The position numbers and the translations under genes were made by a program. A stretch of DNA of 64,000 nt from Phreatobacter oligotrophus (GTDB taxonomy: Bacteria > Pseudomonadota > Alphaproteobacteria > Rhizobiales > Phreatobacteraceae): positions 124,001 through 188,000 of the forward strand of contig NZ_PZZL01000008.1 of NCBI RefSeq assembly GCF_003046185.1, written 5' to 3'. Each line of letters starts with the position of its first letter. Within the stretch, counting starts at the first letter, position 1. The notes under the pieces are model-generated. The model did not search any database, was not told the DNA's origin, and saw only the letters and a list, made by a program, of their open reading frames with translations. Of this stretch, positions 27,229-34,880 are shown in pieces.

Positions 27229-27711
27229 ATGGCCGCCATCGTCTCCCGCCTCATCCCCTGCCTCTGGTTCAACGGCGAGGCCGAGGCCGCCGCCACCTAC
27301 TATGTCGGCATCTTCCCGAACAGCGGGATCACCGAGGTGATGCGCTGGCCGATGGACGGCATGGCCCCGGCGGGCAGCGTGCTGACGGTGACCTTCGAGC
27401 TCGACGGCACGCGCTTCGTCGGCCTCAATGGCGGGCCGGAGTTCACGTTCACGGAAGCCGTCTCGTTCCAGGTGATCTGCGAGACCCAGGACGAGATCGA
27501 CCATTACTGGGCGCGGCTCGGCGCGGGCGGCCGCGAGGTCGAGTGCGGCTGGCTGAAGGACCGCTTCGGCCTGTCGTGGCAGATCGTCCCGCGGATGCTC
27601 CCCGAGGCGCTGGCCGATGCGGACCGCGAGCGGGCGGCGCGGGTGATGCGGTCGATGATGACGATGGTGAAACTGGATATCGCGGTGCTTGAGGTGGCGG
27701 GGAGGGGGTGA
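27229..27711 (+). CDS. VOC superfamily (PhnB-like / 3-dmu-9_3-mt) protein
   Basis: 160 aa. SRLIPCLWFNGEAEAAATYYVGIFPNSGITEVMRW, VTFELDGTRFVGLNGGPEFTFTEAVSFQVICETQDEIDHYWARLGAGG and ECGWLKDRFGLSWQIVPRML are diagnostic of the glyoxalase-fold PhnB-like family, usually of unknown substrate. The ATG at 27229 follows AAAGGG by 8 bases. The 3' end (27659-27712) is repeated at 28711-28764. Likely controlled by the palindrome at 27193-27214. Confidence 0.9.
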   Translation: MAAIVSRLIPCLWFNGEAEAAATYYVGIFPNSGITEVMRWPMDGMAPAGSVLTVTFELDGTRFVGLNGGPEFTFTEAVSFQVICETQDEIDHYWARLGAGGREVECGWLKDRFGLSWQIVPRMLPEALADADRERAARVMRSMMTMVKLDIAVLEVAGRG

Positions 27712-27743
27712 GTTGTGGTGGCACCGGGCCGCATCGCAGCTGC

Positions 27744-28628
27744 CTATGGCAATGCCTGGAGCGCCTCCAGTTCGGCAGCCAGCGTGCCATGCGCTTCAAG
27801 GGCGGCGGTCTTTGTGTTCCGGAGTGTCTCGACCGGCGTTCGCTGGTCCTTGGCAGCTTCTCGGGCGGCGTCGATTTTTTTGCCGACGAGAGCTATCCGT
27901 TCGCGGATCTCCTTGAGCTTCGCCTTCTGCTCAGCTGAAAGGTTTGTCTCGCTCTTTTCGTCAGCTGCCTTTTTCACCTGATCGAACGTGGGTGCCTTGA
28001 GTGCAAGACCCGCCAGTTCCGCCTTGGCTGCTTCGCGCTCGGCGGCGAACGGATCCACCGGCGTCTCATTCGGACGGGCACCGAAATAGAAACCGATCAT
28101 GGCCGCCAGCATGGTCGACAGCATGGTCAGGATCTGCTTGGCGACGTCGTTTGCGACCGTGTAGTCCGCTCGTGGAACGAGGAAGAATCCGTAGGGACTC
28201 GCCGGAGTGCCGTCGCCCCGAACCACGACGAGGCCGGAGGTGCCCACCGAATCCTGCATCGCTTTAGCCTCGGCCATTGTCGTGACGGGCAGCCTCATCG
28301 GGGCGGAGGTTTCAACAAATGCGGTCCGCGATGTCTGCGCCAGCAGATAACTGGCGAATACACCGACGAGAACAATAAAGGCGAGGGTCAGGATGGCCCG
28401 AATGCTCCCCTCGGGCAGCCCAAAGGGCTGACGGCTGTCCAGGATGCCGAGGCGGCTCGCGGTCATGCTGAGGACGCTGACGAAGCCGGTGATAGCAACC
28501 AGCCCGACCAGGACGAGGATCGTCAGCAGCGAGAAGTTGGGGACATTGGCGCTCATGGCAAATGTCACGACCACGACGGAAACCGCGGCCACCGTCAATC
28601 CGACCCACGGAAAACTTCCTTGCTGCAT
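27744..28628 (-). CDS. Four-helix membrane protein with charged coiled tail, unknown function
   Basis: 294 aa. Hydrophobic segments near residues 7-25, 33-55, 76-97 and 166-185 suggest four membrane spans; a ~65-residue loop between spans 3 and 4 contains VVVRGDGTPASPYGFFLVPRADY. The last ~100 residues are Ala/Lys/Glu-rich and probably helical or coiled (EREAAKAELAGLAL, LSAEQKAKLKEIRERIALVGKKIDAAREAAKD). GAGG lies 7 bases before the ATG. By eye its third codon positions are less GC-rich than in its neighbours, and it lies between the 54-bp repeats, so recent acquisition is likely. I do not recognise the family. Confidence 0.7.
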   Translation of the reverse strand: MQQGSFPWVGLTVAAVSVVVVTFAMSANVPNFSLLTILVLVGLVAITGFVSVLSMTASRLGILDSRQPFGLPEGSIRAILTLAFIVLVGVFASYLLAQTSRTAFVETSAPMRLPVTTMAEAKAMQDSVGTSGLVVVRGDGTPASPYGFFLVPRADYTVANDVAKQILTMLSTMLAAMIGFYFGARPNETPVDPFAAEREAAKAELAGLALKAPTFDQVKKAADEKSETNLSAEQKAKLKEIRERIALVGKKIDAAREAAKDQRTPVETLRNTKTAALEAHGTLAAELEALQALP

Positions 28629-28710
28629 CGCTCAACCTCACCGCACTTCGACGCGCCATAGTTGCGCAATGCGACTATTGGTTGCAGCCGGAAGAGTACG
28701 GAGGCAAAGC

Positions 28711-28763
28711 TGACGATGATGAAGCTGGATATCGCGGCGCTTGAGGCGGCGGGGAGGGGGTGA
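28711..28763 (+). pseudogene. 3' remnant of a VOC (PhnB-like) gene
   Basis: The reading frame LTMMKLDIAALEAAGRG plus stop is the conserved C-terminus of the VOC protein ending at 27711 (DIAVLEVAGRG there). Nothing upstream of 28711 resembles the rest of the gene. The differences from the first copy are mostly silent or conservative, which favours a remnant of an older paralogue over a fresh duplication. Confidence 0.55.
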
Positions 28764-28782
28764 GAGACACCTCTCTCCACGC

Positions 28783-28888
28783 CGTCATGCCCGGGCTTGG
28801 CCCGGGCATCCACGAATTCTCCTGGGCGCAAACCCTCTCGGGGCTGGTGGTCAAGTCGTGGATGCCCGCCACAAGGGCGGGCATGACG
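28783..28888. repeat. Rhizobiales-type palindromic repeat, copy 2
   Basis: Arms 28783-28814 and 28857-28888 match those of the 746-835 element almost base for base, with a longer 42-base centre. With the VOC remnant it fills most of the 320-base gap 28629-28948; no gene is seen there. Confidence 0.8.
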
Positions 28889-28948
28889 ATGGTTTCTGTA
28901 GGGGGATGCGGTTCGCCACGCTCCTTGGAACCGCGTTCACACCGCCCC

Positions 28949-29773
28949 CTACTGCACCTGCACCTGCCGCAGCGCCTGGTCGACCATGACCTTCACGGTC
29001 AAAAACTCACCCTCGCCACCATGGCGCGAGCCGCGGATGGGCGCGGCGTTGAGATAGTCGAGGCCGCAGGCGATGCGGATGTGCTGCTCGGTCGGGCAGA
29101 GGCCGTTGGCGGCGTCGAAGCCGACCCAGCCGAGGTCGGGCACATGGGCCTCGGCCCAGGCATGGCCGGCCTCCTGGTCCACCGTGCCGTCGGCATGGAG
29201 GAAATAGCCGCCCACATAGCGCGCGGGGATGCCGAGATGGCGCGCCGCGGCGATGAAGACATGGGCGAAGTCCTGGCAGACGCCGCGCTTCAGCGCGAAG
29301 GCCTCCGCCGCTGTGGTCGAGGCCTGGGTCGGGTCCTTGTCGAAGACCATGTCGCGGGCGAGGTCGTCGAGCAGGGCGTGGAGGGTGGAGAGCCGGTCGC
29401 CCGGCCGCTCGCGCGCCTCGGCATAGGCACGGATGGCAGGATCGGCGGCGGAGAGGGCGGTCTCGCGCAGGTAGAGGCCGGGCGGAAAACGCTCCACCGC
29501 GCCGCGCACCACGCCGGCCGTGTCGGAGGTCTCGACGAGGCCGTCGACGCGGACGGTCAGCGTCTGGATCGGGCCGATGCAGGAGAAGGTGTGGGTGATG
29601 TTGCCGAAGGCGTCCTCGTGGGCGTCGAGCCGGGCGTCCTGGTCGACGTCGATGCGCCAGTTGAGGATGTGCTGGCCCTCGAAGTTGCGGGGCGTCAGCC
29701 GCAGCGTCTGGATCACCGCATGGGCGGGGACCGCGTAGCTGTAGACGGTCTCGTGGGCGATGCGGATGCGCAT
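28949..29773 (-). CDS. Transglutaminase-like protein of the Anbu/alpha-E neighbourhood
   Basis: 274 aa. An N-terminal bacterial transglutaminase-like domain (MRIRIAHETVYSY, VIQTLRLTPRNFEGQ) is followed by the core with catalytic Cys in KRGVCQDFAHVFIAAARHLGIPARYVGGY, His in EAGHAWAEAHV and Asp in GWVGFDAANGLCPT. Cytoplasmic. Third gene of the set ATP-grasp, alpha-E, transglutaminase, a combination known to co-occur with the Anbu peptidase (34119) and proposed to make and handle peptide-like tags. The ATG at 29773 starts the conserved N-terminus. Confidence 0.92.
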   Translation of the reverse strand: MRIRIAHETVYSYAVPAHAVIQTLRLTPRNFEGQHILNWRIDVDQDARLDAHEDAFGNITHTFSCIGPIQTLTVRVDGLVETSDTAGVVRGAVERFPPGLYLRETALSAADPAIRAYAEARERPGDRLSTLHALLDDLARDMVFDKDPTQASTTAAEAFALKRGVCQDFAHVFIAAARHLGIPARYVGGYFLHADGTVDQEAGHAWAEAHVPDLGWVGFDAANGLCPTEQHIRIACGLDYLNAAPIRGSRHGGEGEFLTVKVMVDQALRQVQVQ

Positions 29774-29786
29774 GAGGCCTTGGCCG

Positions 29787-30731
29787 TCAGGTGAGGTATT
29801 GCTGGGTGATGGCGGCGCCCAGCCGGTTGTTCTCGGTGATGAAGTCCGAGACGAATTCATGCAGCCCGGACTGGAAGATGTCCTCGATGCGGGCGTTCTC
29901 CAGCCGGGTGCGCGTGGCGCGGGCGGCGCGCTGGGCCGGGCCCTGCCGGCCATAGGCCAGCGACAGGCTGTCGAGATTGCGCACGATGCTCTCGTAGCAG
30001 GCGGCGAGCGAGCGCGGCATCTGGTCGTTGAGGATGAGGAGGTCGGCCACCAGCCAGGGCTTGAGGCTCTCCTTGTAGACCCAGTGATAGGCGGTGAGTG
30101 CCGAGACCGCGCGCAGGATCGCCGACCACTGGAAATAGTCGAGCGAGCCGCCGACCGTCTCCGAGGCCGGCAACAGCACGTGATACTTCACGTCGAGGAT
30201 GCGGGCGGTGTTGTCGGCGCGCTCGATCATCACGCCGAGGCGCGAGAACCAGTAGCCGTCCGAGCGCAGCATGGTGCGATAGGCCGAGCCGTCGAAGCGC
30301 AGGCCCGTTTCCTTCACGAAGGCGAGGAAATTGGCGAGGTTCTCGTCCTGGTTCAGGCCGGAGGCGCGGTACTTCGACAGTTCCAGCCACGCGGCGTTGA
30401 TGGCGTCCCACATCTCCACCGTCAGCGCCGTGCGCACCGCGCGGGCATTGGTGCGGGCCACCTCGAAGCAGGAGCGGATGGAGGAGGGGTTGTCGGGCGA
30501 GAAGGCGAGGAAGTCGATGACCGTCTCGCGCGTCGCCTTCTCGTGCGCCTGGTAGAAGAGATGGGCGCAGCCGGCGGTCGCCACCGCCGATTCCCATTCG
30601 TTGGAGGTCCCGGCATAGGCCGAGGGCAGGTTCGCAAGTCGCGTCGAGGCCTCGATGATGCGGGCGAGATATTCGGCGCGTTCGACGTAGCGGGCGAGCC
30701 AGAAGAGATTGTCGGCGGTACGGGAGAGCAT
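29787..30731 (-). CDS. Alpha-E domain protein
   Basis: 314 aa, the full length of the alpha-helical alpha-E (DUF403) family. MLSRTADNLFWLARYVERAEYLARIIEAS at the N-terminus and the later YWFSRLGVMIERADNTARILDVKYH are the family hallmarks, each with Arg-Glu-Arg-type conserved residues. No enzyme activity is established; it is thought to cooperate with the neighbouring ATP-grasp enzyme. Gaps of 13-15 bases on both sides show a single operon. Confidence 0.92.
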   Translation of the reverse strand: MLSRTADNLFWLARYVERAEYLARIIEASTRLANLPSAYAGTSNEWESAVATAGCAHLFYQAHEKATRETVIDFLAFSPDNPSSIRSCFEVARTNARAVRTALTVEMWDAINAAWLELSKYRASGLNQDENLANFLAFVKETGLRFDGSAYRTMLRSDGYWFSRLGVMIERADNTARILDVKYHVLLPASETVGGSLDYFQWSAILRAVSALTAYHWVYKESLKPWLVADLLILNDQMPRSLAACYESIVRNLDSLSLAYGRQGPAQRAARATRTRLENARIEDIFQSGLHEFVSDFITENNRLGAAITQQYLT

Positions 30732-30746
30732 GGTTTCCGCCTGTCC

Positions 30747-32183
30747 TCAGGAATCCAGGACCCAGGTGTCCTTGGTGCCGCCGCCCTGGCTCGAATTCAC
30801 CACAAGGGAGCCCTCCTTCAGCGCCACGCGGGTGAGGCCGCCGGGCACGATGCGGACCTTGTCGCGGCCGGTGAGCACGAAGGGGCGCAGGTCGACGTGG
30901 CGGGGCGCGACGCCCTCCTCGACGAGGGTCGGGCAGGTGGAGAGCGCCAGCGTCGGCTGGGCGATGAAATTGGCGGGGTCCTTGATCAGCTTCTCGCGGA
31001 AGGTCTCGATCTCGGCGTTCGTCGCCTTCGGGCCGATGAGCATGCCGTAGCCGCCGGAGCCATGGACCTCCTTGACGACCAGTTCGGGCAGGCGCTCCAG
31101 CACATATTTCAGCTCGTCCGCCTCGCGGCAGCGCCAGGTCGGCACGTTCCTCAGGATCGGCTCCTCGCCGAGATAGAACTTCACGATCTCCGGCATGTAG
31201 CTGTAGACCGCCTTGTCGTCGGCGACGCCGGTGCCGACCGCATTGGCGAGCGTGACATTGCCCGCATGGTAGGCGGACATGAGGCCGGGCACGCCGAGCG
31301 CCGAATCCGGACGGAAGACCAGCGGGTCGAGGAAGTCGTCGTCGAGGCGGCGATAGATGACGTCGACGCGCTTCGGCCCCTCGGTCGTGCGCATGTAGAC
31401 GACGTCGGCCTTGACGAAGAGGTCACGGCCCTCGACCAGCTCGACGCCGAGCTTGTCGGCGAGGAAGGTGTGCTCGTAATAGGCCGAGTTGAACAGGCCG
31501 GGCGTCAGAAGCACGCATGTCGGATCGGACGAGGCCGAGCGGGGCGCCACCGACTGCATCGTGGCGAGAAGGTCGTCGGTGTAGTTCTCCACCGGCGCCA
31601 CGCGGTGGGCCGAGAAGAGCTCGGGGAAGAGGCGGATCATCACCTCGCGGTTCTCCAGCATGTAGGAGACGCCGGAGGGGGTGCGGGCATTGTCCTCGAG
31701 GACATAAAACGTGTCGCCGTCGACGCGGACGATGTCGATGCCGGCAATCATCACATAGATGCCGTGGGGCACCGGCTGCTGGTTCATCTCCGGACGGAAG
31801 GCCGGGTTCCGGTAGACGAGGTCCTCCGGCACGATCCCGGCGCGCAGGATCTCGCGCTTGGAATAGACGTCGCCGAGGAAGGCGTTGATGGCGCGCACCC
31901 GCTGGGTGAGGCCCTTGGAGAGCCGGCTCCATTCATCGCTGGTGAGCACCCGCGGGATGACGTCGAAGGGGATCAGCCGCTCGGTCGAGGCGGCGTCGCC
32001 ATAGACGGCGAAGGTGATGCCGATGCGGCGGAACAGCGCCTCGGCCTCTCGCGAACGGGTGGCGAGAAGATCCGGTGGAATCGACTGGAGCCAGCGGGCG
32101 AGGGTCTCGTAGGCGGGGCGGACTGCACCGTCCGCGAGGGTCATTTCATCGAAGATCGGTGCAGCGCCTGCCATTGCCGGCAA
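30747..32183 (-). CDS. Circularly permuted ATP-grasp type 2 protein
   Basis: 478 aa. ATP-grasp ligase-like enzyme whose nucleotide-binding elements are permuted: IAGIDIVRVDGDTFYVLEDNARTPSGVSYMLENR in the first half, and VVKEVHGSGGYGMLIG then FIAQPTLALSTCPTL and HVDLRPFVLTG in the second. The family is predicted to form amide bonds on an unidentified peptide. First gene of the minus operon; the 200-base gap to trhO must contain divergent promoters. Start at ATG 32183 or ATG 32174. Confidence 0.92.
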   Translation of the reverse strand: MPAMAGAAPIFDEMTLADGAVRPAYETLARWLQSIPPDLLATRSREAEALFRRIGITFAVYGDAASTERLIPFDVIPRVLTSDEWSRLSKGLTQRVRAINAFLGDVYSKREILRAGIVPEDLVYRNPAFRPEMNQQPVPHGIYVMIAGIDIVRVDGDTFYVLEDNARTPSGVSYMLENREVMIRLFPELFSAHRVAPVENYTDDLLATMQSVAPRSASSDPTCVLLTPGLFNSAYYEHTFLADKLGVELVEGRDLFVKADVVYMRTTEGPKRVDVIYRRLDDDFLDPLVFRPDSALGVPGLMSAYHAGNVTLANAVGTGVADDKAVYSYMPEIVKFYLGEEPILRNVPTWRCREADELKYVLERLPELVVKEVHGSGGYGMLIGPKATNAEIETFREKLIKDPANFIAQPTLALSTCPTLVEEGVAPRHVDLRPFVLTGRDKVRIVPGGLTRVALKEGSLVVNSSQGGGTKDTWVLDS

Positions 32184-32383
32184 AGTCCCCTCTGGAAGAC
32201 GAAGCGTGGTCCCTCTCTGGCGGAGCGATCCTGACGCTTCGCTGACAAGCTAGCGGCAAATCGCGTCGTAAGGGAAGGGGGCTTTCGCAGGCGCGAAAGG
32301 ATGCGCCGTTCCGCCTCAACGCCGCCGGCCGTTGCCGGTTCCGGCGCCGGGGGGTAATGGCAGGGCATGTCCCGGATGTCGCC

Positions 32384-33133
32384 ATGACCGTCACGGTCGC
32401 CGCCCTCTATCGCTTTGCCCCGCTGCCCGACTGCGCCGAACTCCGCGCGCCGCTCGCGGATCTGTGTGTGGAGCTCGGCCTCATGGGCACGCTTCTGCTG
32501 GCCCCCGAGGGCATCAACGGCACGGTGGCGGGTTCCGCCAAGGCCATCGCGGCGCTGCTCGATCGGCTCCGGGGCGGATGGATATTCGGTGAGCGCCTCG
32601 AGGGCCTGTCCGTCCGCCTGTCGCAGACGGATGCCATGCCCTTCGGACGGCTCAAGGTGAAGGTGAAGCGCGAGATCGTCGCCTTCGACGGCGGTGCCAC
32701 CGATCCGACGCAGCGCGTCGGGACCTATGTGGCGCCCGCCGACTGGAACGAGGTCATCCGCGATCCGGAGACGCTCGTGATCGACACCCGCAACGGCTTC
32801 GAGGTGGCGATGGGGTCATTCGAGGGGGCGACCGACCCCGCCACGACCTCCTTCGGCGACTTTCGGGCCTTCGTCGACGGCGCCCTCGATCCGGCCCGCC
32901 ATCGCCGCATCGCCATGTTCTGCACCGGCGGCATCCGCTGCGAGAAGGCGAGCGCCTTTCTCCTCGACCGCGGCTTTCCCGAGGTGTTGCACCTCAAGGG
33001 CGGCATCCTCGCCTATCTCGCCGAGGTGCCTCGGGAAGAGAGCCTGTGGCGTGGCGGCTGCTTCGTCTTCGACGACCGCATTGCGCTGGGGCACGGCCTG
33101 GTGCCGGTTCCCGTTGCACAGGAGGCCGCATGA
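32384..33133 (+). CDS. trhO: tRNA uridine(34) 5-hydroxylase (rhodanese domain)
   Basis: 249 aa, YceA/TrhO family. The N-terminal acylphosphatase-like domain (VAALYRFAPLPD, LLLAPEGINGTVAG) is followed by a rhodanese domain with C180 and C186 in CTGGIRCEKAS. TrhO catalyses oxygen-dependent 5-hydroxylation of U34, a step to cmo5U-type wobble modifications. The ATG at 32384 matches the family start better than the one at 32357. The stop overlaps the slyX start (ATGA, 33130-33133). Confidence 0.92.
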   Translation: MTVTVAALYRFAPLPDCAELRAPLADLCVELGLMGTLLLAPEGINGTVAGSAKAIAALLDRLRGGWIFGERLEGLSVRLSQTDAMPFGRLKVKVKREIVAFDGGATDPTQRVGTYVAPADWNEVIRDPETLVIDTRNGFEVAMGSFEGATDPATTSFGDFRAFVDGALDPARHRRIAMFCTGGIRCEKASAFLLDRGFPEVLHLKGGILAYLAEVPREESLWRGGCFVFDDRIALGHGLVPVPVAQEAA

Positions 33134-33351
33134 GCGACGTGAACGACCTCACCGGCCGGCTGGAGGCGCTGGAAATCCGCGTCGCCTACCAGGACCAGAC
33201 CATCGAGGACCTCAACGCCACCATCACCGCCCAGTGGCAGGAGATCGAGCGGTTGCAGCGCCTGCTGAAGCGGCTGGAAGAGCAGGTCAACGAGAGCCTC
33301 GCCTCGGCGGGTGCGCCGAACCTGCCGGAACCGCCGCCGCCGCATTACTGA
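33130..33351 (+). CDS. slyX: SlyX family coiled-coil protein
   Basis: 73 aa, almost entirely one coiled coil: heptads run from LTGRLEALEIRVAYQDQTIEDLN to IERLQRLLKRLEEQVNE, and the tail is the typical proline-rich LPEPPPPHY. The function of SlyX is unknown. Translationally coupled to trhO by a 4-base overlap. Confidence 0.9.
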   Translation: MSDVNDLTGRLEALEIRVAYQDQTIEDLNATITAQWQEIERLQRLLKRLEEQVNESLASAGAPNLPEPPPPHY

Positions 33352-33357
33352 AGGGCT

Positions 33358-33990
33358 TCAGGAGCAGTAGTACTGCTCGTAGGCAATCTTCTGCCAGGTG
33401 CCGCCCGATTTCTCGTAGATCGCCGCGCCGCCGCAAACCTCCATCCCGCCGCGTGTCGTGCCGTCGGGGAGGCGAAAGGACGTGTTCTGTCGCCCCTCAA
33501 TGACAATCGCCGCGCGTGAGAAATCCGCGTCGAACACCGGGATGCCGAATTGGATCTCCTGTGTTTCCAATCGGCTATCGCCCGAGTGCTGCCATGCATC
33601 GTGCATTTCCTTGAAATGCTTCGCCTTTTCCTCGCGCGTGCAGAAGTTCGTGGAGCGTTTCTGGTCGGGGTCCATCAGGCCGTCCGGCCAGACGGCGACG
33701 TGGACGCCGACAAGGTCCGCCGCGACCGTGGAGTTCAGGTAGCGGCGGGCGGTCGAACGATCGATTACGGCACGGGGTAGCCATTCGTTGATGATCGCGC
33801 AGCGGCCTGGCGGTACCAGTGGCGAGTTGGCGATCGCCTGAAGCAGACTCGCCGTCTGCTCAAGAACGCGCTCCTGAAATGCTTCCGCTTCGCGATGACG
33901 CGCCTCGTCGTCGTCATCCTGCGCCAAGGCCGAGATCGAAAAGATGAGTGCAATTGTCAGGGCCGTTCCGCACGAGAGCCGCTGCCACAT
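33358..33990 (-). CDS. Secreted cysteine-containing protein of unknown function
   Basis: 210 aa with a signal peptide (GTALTIALIFSISALA) and a Cys pattern GRCAIINEW, STNFCTREE, EVCGGAAIY and a C-terminal YYCS suggesting two disulfides. The ATG at 33990 is favoured by GAGGGAG at 33997-34003. By eye, base composition is less GC-rich than neighbours. The gene is antisense between slyX and the Anbu gene, breaking an otherwise plus-strand run. Family not recognised. Confidence 0.65.
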   Translation of the reverse strand: MWQRLSCGTALTIALIFSISALAQDDDDEARHREAEAFQERVLEQTASLLQAIANSPLVPPGRCAIINEWLPRAVIDRSTARRYLNSTVAADLVGVHVAVWPDGLMDPDQKRSTNFCTREEKAKHFKEMHDAWQHSGDSRLETQEIQFGIPVFDADFSRAAIVIEGRQNTSFRLPDGTTRGGMEVCGGAAIYEKSGGTWQKIAYEQYYCS

Positions 33991-34118
33991 GATCATCTCC
34001 CTCAAGTAGACTGGAGATATCGTCTTACGTTCCGGCCGCACAAGCCCGTGGGCGGTCCATGTCCGCATTGCCCAGCGCCCCTCTCGCGTTTATCCCCTTC
34101 GCCCCGAGGAGAATCTCC

Positions 34119-34874
34119 ATGACCTATTGCTGCGGCATTCTCGTGCGCGACGGCCTCGTGATGATCGCCGACACGCGCACCAATGCCGGCCTCGACAACA
34201 TCTCGACCTTCCGCAAGCTGCACGTCTTCCAGAAGCCGGGCGAGCGGGTGATGATCCTCGCCTCGGCGGGCAATCTGTCCATCACCCAGTCGGTCATCGG
34301 CTTCCTGCAGGAGGGCGTGCTCAACCCGGAAACGGGCGAGAGCGAGTCGATCATGAACGCGCCGAGCATGTTCCAGGCGGCGCAGCGGGTCGGCCGCGCC
34401 ATCCGGGAGGTGAGGCGCATCTATGGGCCGGGGCTCGAGGAGGACGGCGTCAAGTTCGAGGCCTCTTTCCTGTTCGGCGGCCAGATCAAGGGTCGCTCGC
34501 TCCGCCTGTTCATGGTCTATGCGGCCGGCAACTACATCGAGTGCACGGTCGACACGCCCTACCTGCAGATCGGCGAGCACAAATACGGCAAACCGATCCT
34601 CGATCGCGCCATCAAGTTCGACACGCCGCTCAACGACGCGCTGAAGATCGGCCTCGTCTCGATGGACTCCACCATGCGGTCGAACCTTGGCGTCGGCATG
34701 CCCATCGATATCGCGGTGACGCCGCGGGGCGATGCGATCCTGCAGACGCATTACCGTATCGAGCCGGGTGAGCCCTATTTCCACGACCTGCGCGAGCGCT
34801 GGTCGGCGGCCCTGCGCAAGGCGCACATGGACATTCCGCCGCCGCCCTATTCGGGCTCCAACGTGGTGAAGTGA
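34119..34874 (+). CDS. Anbu (ancestral beta subunit) proteasome-like peptidase
   Basis: 251 aa, Ntn-hydrolase of the Anbu class. After Met removal the nucleophile would be Thr2 (MTYCCGILVRDGLVMIADTRTNAG), with the proteasomal DTRTNAG region and the Lys in FRKLHVF. Anbu proteins form open helical or ring assemblies of beta-type subunits in the cytoplasm. GAGGAGAA at 34106-34113 sets the ATG at 34119. Genes for its usual partners (transglutaminase, alpha-E, ATP-grasp) lie on the minus strand at 28949-32183, separated by trhO, slyX and a secreted protein. Physiological substrate unknown. Confidence 0.92.
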   Translation: MTYCCGILVRDGLVMIADTRTNAGLDNISTFRKLHVFQKPGERVMILASAGNLSITQSVIGFLQEGVLNPETGESESIMNAPSMFQAAQRVGRAIREVRRIYGPGLEEDGVKFEASFLFGGQIKGRSLRLFMVYAAGNYIECTVDTPYLQIGEHKYGKPILDRAIKFDTPLNDALKIGLVSMDSTMRSNLGVGMPIDIAVTPRGDAILQTHYRIEPGEPYFHDLRERWSAALRKAHMDIPPPPYSGSNVVK

Positions 34875-34880
34875 GCGGCC

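Larger units (their letters stand above)
27659..28764. repeat. 54-bp direct repeat flanking a ~1-kb segment
   Basis: Copies 27659-27712 and 28711-28764 match at 50 of 54 positions, both ending in GGCGGGGAGGGGGTGAG. The first is the 3' end of the intact VOC gene. The 998 bases between them hold one minus-strand gene. Similarity stops abruptly at 28711. Either the segment was inserted with duplication of the gene end, or the second copy is the tail of a lost tandem VOC paralogue. Confidence 0.75.
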
